The translations under genes were made by a program, and so were the position numbers. The notes beneath the pieces are model-generated. The model made no database searches. It saw only the letters and a program-made list of their open reading frames with translations, and was not told the origin of the DNA. DNA of 64,000 nt from NCBI RefSeq assembly GCF_000972845.2, contig NC_040028.1, forward strand, positions 16,428,871 through 16,492,870, written 5' to 3'. The DNA comes from Larimichthys crocea. Lineage: Eukaryota > Chordata > Actinopteri > Sciaenidae. Positions within the stretch are counted from its first letter, which is position 1. Every line of letters begins with the position of its first letter. Below, piece by piece: positions 56,230 through 64,000 of this stretch.

Positions 56230-57342
56230 CTTGGTTGATATGTTCCATAAAATAATTGTATTCAATGTTTTACTCTGCGCACTGGGAAATAATTTGTGCC
56301 GTTAGAATTAATGAAGTTCATTAAACCTTTAAAATAAACAGGCACTTGTCATTTTTTACGGCTAAAACGTCTTTGCAGATACCCAGCTTCTTTCCCCGCA
56401 TTCAATGGACAGTTAAGCCAGGCAGCGGATCGACTTTGTGACTCTCCACCTACAAACAAAACCACTCCTGACAGTTCCTTTTTATGTAGCAACATGGCAG
56501 CTTGATACCAGAGTAGAAATCTTTAAAAAGGCATAGCTGTCGCTGTGCTCCGGGGGGGGACAGCTAAGCACGAATGGTGGTAAGATTGTGAAAAAACTTT
56601 TTTTCTTTCTCTATAAGTAACAACAACTATGAATCAGCCGGAAGTGATCTGTGGTTTTACTGCAAGAGAACAGATGCTGTGGTGGTCCTGCGAATCTGTT
56701 GAAATGTTAAAGTGCGGTGCATTTAAACAGAGACGGAGACAGTCTGTAAGAAGGTTTACAACAGTGCAACGGAAGAAGCCACAATCAGTCCACCACTTAT
56801 TATTACTAAGGCCTGGTAAACTTGTAAAATCAGCCGAGTAAAGTCTTTCAATCAGACAGACAGTCGGTTAAAACACCTACGGGAGAAGAAGTTAAAATAG
56901 AGTACAGCTCAGTAAAGCATTCCAAAGTCGGTTGATGTCCTATGGGATGTACACTTAAGGAAATCATGACTGTAAAGTAAATTTGCAACCAATCTCACGT
57001 GGTTACATCTAAAATGGGACAACCGTGCCCAAAAAATTAAAAAAAAAAAGGTATAAATCCCACATGAATGTGACGGATGTGAGTAATAAACACCTTCCAA
57101 AGTAATGACACAAGTTCGTGCTGTACCTGTGTACACATGGTTATCCTGAATCTCTGGCCTAAGAGTGGTTTTTTTTGAACAAATCTCCACTCAACACAAT
57201 TCGATGCTGGAGAATAATCAAGTGGAAACCTTGAGGGTAAAAAAAAAAGAATGTAATGCCTCTCCGTCCTCTCTTCCCTCTCTCCTGCATCAGTCCTATC
57301 GAATGTTTAACAACCCCATATGGTAAGAGACAAGAATAGAAT
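56230..57342. other. 3' flank of the EWI gene
   Basis: About 1.1 kb with no exon recognised. Open frames on either strand (such as 56,629-56,841) lack domains or conserved splice sites. Confidence 0.5.
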
Positions 57343-57352
57343 NNNNNNNNNN
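57343..57352. other. Assembly gap of 10 N
   Basis: Immediately left of the point where the minus-strand CD2-like exon resumes. It marks a scaffold join of unknown true size. Confidence 0.99.
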
Positions 57353-57486
57353 CAGCGGATTCCTGATGAGACGTTTTTTCCTCCTCTGAGTCGGGCGATC
57401 AACAGCTGGATCCTCTTTCTTTGATGTTCTGGAGACAATGCACTACGTGGACTGACAGGAGGAGCCTGCCTTTGTTCTGTTCCCAT
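57353..57486 (-). CDS. Unit C SH3-ligand exon, 5' part
   Basis: Acceptor tttcag, then DNA for a QAPPVSPRSALSP motif and the acidic segment, up to the gap at GAATCCGCTG. With the 42-45 nt at 45,774-45,818 it makes an exon of about 176-180 nt, close to the 180-183 nt of intact sisters. The motif here is PPVSPR, still PxxxPR. Confidence 0.55.
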
Positions 57487-57946
57487 CTGAAACACGAAAA
57501 AAAGAAATAAATAAAAAAAGCAAAACCTTTAAGAGATTAAACCACACAGAGAAAATGTGAGTCAAAGAGGATGTAATGTTTATAACAATTACTACTGAAA
57601 CAATACATGGATTAAGGAATCAGTTGATAGGACAGATTATTTTATTTTTATTATTTAACTATTACATTCAAAGTTTAATTATTATTTAAACTAATTTAAA
57701 TATTTATTTTTAAACCAAAAATGACAGAGGTTGTTGCTCAACACAAAACAAGTCTTTGAAGGATGTCAACCTTAGTTTTGGAAAAGTTTCACTATATTTT
57801 AACATATGATGAATAAAAAAATTCATTCATTAAAGAGAAGATAATCAACAGATTTCAATCACTATAAGGTTGATCTGAAAAGAAGCATACAGGTTTAGCC
57901 GATTAGCTGACAACTCATTTTCTTAATGAACAATAATGTACCTTAC

Positions 57947-57976
57947 CTTTTTTTCCCTCAAACCATGTATCTCTTT
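57947..57976 (-). CDS. Unit C micro-exon
   Basis: Thirty nt between a cttaag-type acceptor and gtaaggtac, encoding ERDTWFEGKK in phase 1. It is the only copy with a length divisible by three and so the best guide to this micro-exon. Confidence 0.5.
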
Positions 57977-58109
57977 CTTAACGTAAACTGGAAAGAGTGA
58001 CAGTGACAACCAGCAAGATTTCATTTAGGTTCTCTATGCTGTTATAAGTAACATCATCCTCAGAAAAAAAAGGTAGGATCTAATAAATAATACTTTTCAC
58101 AAAACTCAC

Positions 58110-58173
58110 CTCGCGGATATGACTTCATCAACATTTTGGCTATTTCCATCACCCAGAGTCGTTACATCTAAAC
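58110..58173 (-). pseudogene. Unit C DGNSQNV tail exon
   Basis: Homologous to 27,075-27,134 with the same splice sites; 64 nt, so one base too many for the frame. Confidence 0.5.
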
Positions 58174-58252
58174 CTGAAAACAGGTTTAATTGATAATTAA
58201 TAAAATTGAGTAAAGACAGAGAGACAGACGTAAACACTTCAGCAGCCATTAC

Positions 58253-58338
58253 CTGTGTGAGGTGGTTGACTTGCTGCTGGTGTAAGAAGAAGCTTCTTTC
58301 TTCAACCTGAGCAGTCGTGTTATGATCGTCTGAAACTT
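58253..58338 (-). pseudogene. Unit C SDDHNTTAQ tail exon
   Basis: Homologous to 27,214-27,300, nearly identical in sequence, but 86 nt instead of 87. Confidence 0.5.
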
Positions 58339-58616
58339 CTGAAACAGATTGAACACAAAAACATTATGTAACTCACTCAGTGATGTAAATTAACATGGTT
58401 CATGGTTCAGTCCTCATCCATACTGCAGTTGTTAATTTGGTGACGACTAAGTTATGAACAACAGAACAAGGTATATCAGTTCAGCTCTTTGAACCGAGGG
58501 GGGCAATATGTTGGAGAGAATGAAATAGTTAATCGATTGACAAAACAAAAAACCACACAATTGTTAGTTGGAGCCCTACATGTCAGACTGGACAGTAAAG
58601 GAATAAGATATCATAC

Positions 58617-58644
58617 TTTTGTTTTGACTCCTCATCTCCCTTTA
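58617..58644 (-). pseudogene. Unit C juxtamembrane micro-exon
   Basis: Counterpart of 27,576-27,605, 28 nt instead of 30, ttttgcag acceptor and gtatgat donor kept. Confidence 0.45.
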
Positions 58645-58762
58645 CTGCAAAACATGCTGGAGGGCAGAAAAAAGAAAAGAACTACACATTTTAGTTTCAT
58701 TACATTGTGAAGATTGGAGTCAATAATGGTAAAAGTTAAGGTTGTTATTTTTTCAACTGTAC

Positions 58763-58866
58763 CTTTACGTTTCCTGTAGCTATATGCTATACCCAAAACC
58801 AACACCACGAAAATGATATGAAAAGGGACGGCTAGGCCGACAGCCAATTGTACAGATGAACTTCGT
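58763..58866 (-). pseudogene. Unit C transmembrane exon
   Basis: Counterpart of 27,735-27,842. One A of the AAA after gcagACG is missing, which shifts the start, while the body reads SSSVQLAVGLAVPFHIIFVV and LGIAYSYRKRKG. It differs from unit A by the loss of the CY before RKRK. Confidence 0.6.
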
Positions 58867-59049
58867 CTGCACAGAAACACAAAAATCAAACTCAGACAAC
58901 TTCTTATTACATTAAATTCATTTTAAAGGATGTATTGATGCTATGAATTCATTTATTACAGCAGAAAAGAACAGGTATATTTTTAATAATATCCTACGTA
59001 AGTGTGTGTGGTCATGACATACATACAGTACATTTGCTTGAAATCTTAC

Positions 59050-59310
59050 CGGGTAGCAATCCTTTGCAGTAAATGTAGTTGTTTCCACTACTCTTGGGGT
59101 GCTCACATTAAATGTATTCATGGCCATCATGTTCATCCCCCAGAGATATTGTTAACTGGGGCCAGGCCTGACATTTCCATGTGATCCCCACTCAAACTTC
59201 AATAAGGATTGAGTTTGACTGTGTTTGTAATCTGCAGAGCATTCCAGCGTTCCAGATTTGTTAGAGCTGCTGTCATCGTCATCTTACAGGATTGGGGCTT
59301 GGGAACCTGT
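59050..59310 (-). pseudogene. Unit C C2-like Ig exon
   Basis: Counterpart of 28,022-28,291. It starts KVPKPQSCKM and ends TTFTAKDCYP, with at least three shifts between (261 nt against 270). All four cysteine codons are traceable in their shifted frames. Confidence 0.6.
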
Positions 59311-59356
59311 CTTATGAGAACGATGAACAAGTGAAAACAAATGTATATACAATGTA

Positions 59357-59610
59357 CAGTCCCAGTCAAAGGTTTGGACATACCTTCTCATTTTATGGCT
59401 ATATTTATATTTTATTTTATATCAAAGAAAAAATGTTGTATAAGCAAAATGTGTTATTTGTGTAAATATGTGTATTTAGATTCTTCAAAGTAGCCAACTT
59501 CTATGCACGCACTCTGCATTTTAGATTGAGTCCTCAGGGTTTGTACAATGTAGGAAGTAATAAAACAAAGGCCATGGAATGAGAAGGTGTGTTCACACTT
59601 TGACTTTTTA
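59357..59610 (-). mobile_element. Deleted Tc1-like element, unit C
   Basis: Starts cagtcccagtcaaaggtttg after TA and ends with a gagaaggtgtg phrase, in the same intron position as in unit A. Confidence 0.7.
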
Positions 59611-60639
59611 ATATTTGTACAGCAAAGTCCTTCTCTGTCCTCCACCCTGCCTGACTGATTACAGCTCTAACCTGCTCCCATTCTGTTGTGCTATGAAATA
59701 AATTGTACTGACTTGAATAATACCAAACTTACATTTATACACAACATTTTCAACATGACACAGGGTATAAATCACACAAAGTGCTGTTATTGTTGTTACA
59801 GTATGGCTAAGCTGCCTAAAAACTTACGGGAAAAGGAATAGACATAAACAAAGGACTGACCCTATTGATAGGACATGACTTAATGTCACCATCCTAACTT
59901 TTACTGCAAAATAAGAAAGTTGCAGTTACACTGTATGTAAAAAACTTAAAGGCCATGTTGTCACCAAAGTCACAAAGGGCTTTTTTTGATACAAGCAAGT
60001 CAAACCAACTATTGATGTAATTTAATCGCGACTGACTAGATAAGAGATAAGACCACTGCTGACTTTGTAACTCTTGGTCACCTCCACTACACTGTTGGGT
60101 GCGGCAGCAATCCAGGATAAATGTTTCACAGACAGTGATTAGAGGTCAATGTGTGAATGCTCTGCGAGCTTAACACTGACGCTACAAATCTCACTACGGA
60201 GGTCAAATTGTTTAACTGTGTCTGTATAATATAACATATTCATATAGCTATAGCTTGAACACAGACAACTCTTAAACACACAAGATATGGGTACATTTGG
60301 TACACTTACAGTACTTCACTTACGTGTATGTGAGGAAACTATCACTCATATAAAGTGAGTGAAAGCAGAAAAGTGCAAAATGTTACTATGATACTGATGC
60401 TGGGTTACAGTGAGTACAGAAAGAAGAGAGAGAATAGACGCTGCTTCTTTTTCTCTTGCCACAGTATTGTAGATCACAGTTTACTCAGCTGGATAAACTT
60501 TGCAGTGCATGTATTACCCACAAGCAATTGTCTGCATTATCATCAGAAAAAAGGTTCTGTCGTGCATATCGTAGAGAACATATTACTGAGGACAAATGTC
60601 TGTGATAAGCCAATATATGCATATACATCATCACCAGAA

Positions 60640-61058
60640 CCCACTTCCATCCACCACCATCACTCCTGTCCTGCACACCGCTCCACGCTCCGGTCAAATC
60701 CTGCTAAACTACAAAATCCTTCTGCTCACATTCAAAGCCGTCCATAACCTCGCACCCACCGTATCTCTCGGTCTCAGAGCTTTCAGCCGCTCTGCTCCCC
60801 CCAGATCTGCGTAAGTTTTACCCCCCGTCATAAGGAACATCAACTCACTCTCACAATTTAAGTCTGCCACCTGTTTTAAAATAGCCTTTTCCATCTGCAT
60901 TCATGGCATTGCGCCTGTTTTAACCTGTTTTTATGTTGATGTCTTCGTATTCTTTACTTTTATGGTTCTTTTTGTTTGTTTCTGTTATTGCTGTCTCCTT
61001 TCATTATGTAAGGTGTCCTTGGTGACAGAAAGGCGGCTATGAATAAAATGTATTATTA
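60640..61058 (+). mobile_element. 3' end of CR1/L2-type LINE, unit C
   Basis: The same fragment as 29,688-30,121, including the LLTFKAVHNLAP region and the gaataaaatgtattatta end. It is antisense to the receptor gene and at the same site, so it was present before the units were duplicated. Confidence 0.7.
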
Positions 61059-61208
61059 TATATTGATCGGGCCTCGCTGAATGCATGGTGGACACTGTTG
61101 GGTCTCTGTAACTATAAATTATAAAGAGTACAGTTGACCCGCTCTGTAGGAAAGTGTCCATGAGATAACTTTTTTTTTTGCTATAACAACTAAAAAAACT
61201 AACTGTAC

Positions 61209-61512
61209 CTATGACCACCAATGGCTTAGATGACCGGTGAAGCTGTTGTTATGTTTGCTGCCCAATTCATAGATTTCCGCAGTCTTCACAATCTGGGTGG
61301 TGATTCAATTCTGGCAGTGTGCCCGTAAAGAGTGATCCTGTTGTCAAAATGTGCCGTAAACTTGGTTCCTCATTTGCCTTATGAAACTCTACCACTTTGT
61401 GTTGCCATTATAGGTTTTTTTCCACAGGTGTCTCCCAGGTTTGTCCAGGTGATAGGCTGGATCCAAGCTTGATGCTCATGCCCCTTCAGTCCGATATAGA
61501 GACTTCCATCAA
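61209..61512 (-). pseudogene. Unit C V-like Ig exon
   Basis: Counterpart of 30,268-30,558, 304 nt against 291, with many small insertions that break the frame from start to end. Acceptor tttcag and a gtacag donor are present. The frame of unit A cannot be followed for more than about 20 codons. Confidence 0.55.
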
Positions 61513-62473
61513 CTGAAACATAAAACAGAGAGTTCAGAAACTGTTTATAGGTTTATTATGACAGCTCAAATAATCCAACTGTTCAGTGTTCGCTAATGTT
61601 GTCATTTGTAGACTGTAGTTTAAAACGGTTTTTAACCTATCCTCGGAAATAACAATTTGAAGAGATCACAGGTTTTTTTTCTTCATGAACTCTGTACCGT
61701 ATTTTTATGTTATTATTGAGATTTTTTTTTTTGATTTTCTGAGAAAATAATCAGCCAGCATGAATCAGTCATAAATAACTGTTAGATAAGACGGGGGAAT
61801 GTGAGTTTGAGCCAACAACTGCTGGTCAAACAGAAACAGATAGAGTATGCAACTATAAAACAAACACGTTGGTGGTCTATAAATCCCATTAAGTGGTTTA
61901 TCATTGAAGACTGTGATGGTGTACTATGTACAGTAGTTTATGACAAGTTGGACAACAAAAACTAAATGAACTGCAACCGGTTCAGAAGATTTAGGTGAAC
62001 TGATCTCTCCATATTCTTTAAAACATTTGCGTTCATTATCACGTTTCATTAAGCTGTATATTAATAAATGATTAATAAACACTTGATCATATAGATACCA
62101 ATTTATTGACGATTACACAAGGAAAGCGCTCAATGCTCGCTGTCTGTCTGCATATGGGCAGAACCAACACACCCCAGGGCGGCCAGCTGTAACAGTTTGG
62201 CAGTATGTTCATCTGTGTGACAAACTTGTTACAATCATTAAAAAGATGAAGACCGATGTAAGCTTGTAACGCTAATTAACGTGTTATTAAAATCACTCGC
62301 TCGAGTCTCATAGGTGCCGAAAACCAAATCAATTACTATCTTCATCAAGAGAGAGAGTGTGCAACTTTGCACTACTTTTTAGTAGATCCTTAACTCGTCC
62401 ATGACGGTGAAAAGTCGGTCATTTTAGAGCCAACATGAACGATAATAATAGCACAAGCACCATTCAAACTCAC

Positions 62474-62523
62474 CCGGCAGAAGATACAAGACGAAACCAG
62501 CCAGAATATACCGATGCTTCCAT
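62474..62523 (-). pseudogene. Unit C signal exon
   Basis: Counterpart of 31,464-31,512. The ATG and the gtgagt donor are kept, but it is 50 nt with several indels, so the hydrophobic frame is lost after the first codons. Confidence 0.5.
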
Positions 62524-63200
62524 GTCAGGTGTCTGAGTCAGATGGACAAAGCCGCCGAATTTCCAAGGCAAAATCTACAGGTGCTGTATGTCTCATTCAT
62601 TGTCAGGTCTGCATACACCAAGTCTCCGTCTAACAATTCACACACGCGTTAAAATCTGGTCGCTGACTCTGGCAGAGTTTTCAGGAAGACAGACTCCAGG
62701 GTGAACAGTTATTATCCCAGGAAAATCCTGCAGGTGCATTCCGGTCCGGCCTCCAATAAGATTCTATAAATGTATCTCTCTTCATCATGCTGCTCCATCA
62801 GCTGTTGCAGGAATCTCGGCAAAGTCCAGTAACTGCACAGTTTTAATGACAATTAATTAAGGGACGAAGCATTTTGTCTTTTAGTACATACATGCTCACA
62901 TTTTCCCAACTTAATATATGAATAAATCGCATTAACTGTAGTAAAAACCACACAGTGTTAGATAATACTTGAGGTGACACCAGACATCTTTCCACCATAA
63001 ACTTGTTTGATTTCACGCATTATTTATTACTTTACTTTACTGCACACCCTCACGTCAGTGCGTGTTTTATTTGAAAATATACCGGAAGCTTTTTTTTAAT
63101 CCCCTCCCCTTTCCTTGACAGGTGCTTCCGCAGAACTTCAGCAGATGCATGCTGCGTTACGAGCACTCACCTCGTTATTATTACTATTTTCTCTACTTTA
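62524..63200 (-). promoter_or_regulatory. Unit C upstream region
   Basis: Homologous to 31,513-32,190. The cacgtcagtg (63,051-63,060) and ccggaagc (63,082-63,089) words are preserved with their spacing, while much of the rest carries indels. Confidence 0.35.
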
Positions 63201-64000
63201 CATGCCAAGTTGAGTATCACAGTACATAATCAAATTTCCTCCCTGATAAGGCTCCTCCTGTAATAAATCCGAGTTTACGGGCGTTCGCATTCGCAGGTTC
63301 TGAAAGCATGCCTGCAATAAATTATTTCGGTGCTATTTTGAGATTACTGCTAAAACAGCCTGATGCTGCATTTTATTTTTGTTTTAATTAGAAAGAACAA
63401 AAATAAGAAGAAACTAACCTGCTCAGATAGTGTTGCTTCGTAATTAAAACATGTCAGAAGAGCAACACAGGAGAACAGTTGGAACAAAACCAAAACAGTT
63501 GGAAATGAACAGACACATATGAGAAATGCTACCCTGAGCGTAAACATTTTCAAGGTCAGTGAATACAGAAACAAGTGCTAAAGTGCACAACAACAGTACA
63601 GATACAAAAAATTACCTGACGAAACAAAGTCTGCGATACATCTTCACCAACGGTAACGATGGTTACTTTTACAACTCACTGATTCCAAAAAGGTTGGCAC
63701 TGTAAATACAAACACAATATGACATAGACGGTATATTTAATATTTCGAAATTAGATGACCAAAGACTACTGTTATGTGTACAAATTGTAATGTAAACTCA
63801 TATGATTGCCTGCAGCACAATCCAAAAGGCTTGGGGGACAGAGCACAGGAGACTCAGGTTTGTATATTCTGACATAACTACGATCTAACATGCCCGATAT
63901 TTTAAAGTACCTTTATCACACAGGGAATATACTACATTTTATATTTTAACTCTGAAGCATTTTGCTTCAATACTTTCCTAGCCCCCCAAAAATAAAGTCA
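63201..64000 (-). other. 3' end of a further unit, running off the window
   Basis: It matches the starts of the unit A and unit B 3' regions (19.2 and 32.2 kb), for example the tattttaactct and gcattttgcttcaatacttt phrases. So another receptor copy, or its remnant, lies to the right of the window. Confidence 0.6.

Larger units (their letters stand above)
57353..62523 (-). pseudogene. CD2-family receptor, unit C (5' half, frame-broken)
   Basis: The 5' half of a second receptor gene on the minus strand, in the same exon order as unit A 31.5-26.3 kb. Exons: signal 62,474-62,523; V 61,209-61,512; C2 59,050-59,310; membrane 58,763-58,866; acidic micro-exon 58,617-58,644; tail exons 58,253-58,338, 58,110-58,173 and 57,947-57,976; and the first part of the SH3-ligand exon from 57,486. 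Splice sites are kept nearly everywhere, yet almost every exon is off by one or a few bases from a multiple of three. That pattern, losses at homopolymers with intact splice sites, fits uncorrected long-read sequence better than pseudogene decay, but decay cannot be excluded. Confidence 0.6.

Noticed and set aside
19170..64000. CRISPR array, because repeats recur at intervals
   Set aside because: The repeats are exons with splice sites and introns of unequal length in a eukaryotic genome; no short regular repeat-spacer pattern.

Overview
The window looks like teleost fish genomic DNA, most likely a percomorph. The genes have short exons with GT-AG introns, there is no bacterial-style gene packing, and the dispersed repeats include several that I recognise from fish genomes (a deleted Tc1-like element, a CR1/L2-type LINE 3' end, a hAT-like element with an 8-bp target-site duplication, and several short fish repeats). 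It holds two kinds of immunoglobulin-superfamily gene. The first is a minus-strand tandem array of CD2-family receptors: signal peptide, a cysteine-free V-like domain, a four-cysteine C2-like domain, one transmembrane helix and a long disordered tail. The second is a plus-strand EWI-family gene (IGSF3 / CD101 type, about eight Ig domains with Glu-Trp motifs). In mammals CD58, IGSF3, CD2, PTGFRN and CD101 are neighbours, so the pairing is probably a conserved immune-receptor neighbourhood.

Layout. 1-19.17 kb: no gene recognised, only repeats and stretches that look like conserved non-coding DNA. 19.17-32.19 kb: CD2-like unit A, complete from promoter to poly(A) signal, with clean Ig and membrane exons but indel-ridden tail exons. 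32.19-36.73 kb: the 3' half of unit B, clean. 36.74-43.83 kb: a noisy inverted copy of unit-A-like sequence, interrupted by 30 N. 43.83-45.82 kb: clean tail exons back on the minus strand. 45.82-57.34 kb: unrelated sequence carrying the EWI gene (47.8-56.1 kb), followed by 10 N. 57.35-63.2 kb: the 5' half of unit C, frame-broken. 63.2-64 kb: the 3' end of a further unit running off the window.

The most interesting biology is the cytoplasmic tail of the CD2-like genes. It is built from small exons, almost all in phase 1-1, duplicated at several levels. One repeated exon carries a PPVPPR motif, which fits the PxxxPR consensus bound by CD2AP/CIN85 SH3 domains. Other copies have lost the arginine by what looks like a CpG transition, or end in an in-frame stop beside an AATAAA. 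This suggests a receptor tail whose number of SH3-binding modules can vary by exon duplication, splicing and alternative termination.

Caution on quality. Clean and indel-ridden blocks alternate, an inverted copy sits between two clean same-strand blocks, and the EWI block interrupts one tail exon whose two halves fit together across it (45,818 and 57,353). Much of the apparent pseudogenisation and rearrangement is therefore probably assembly artefact. Homology to CD2 and EWI families was judged by eye; no search was run.
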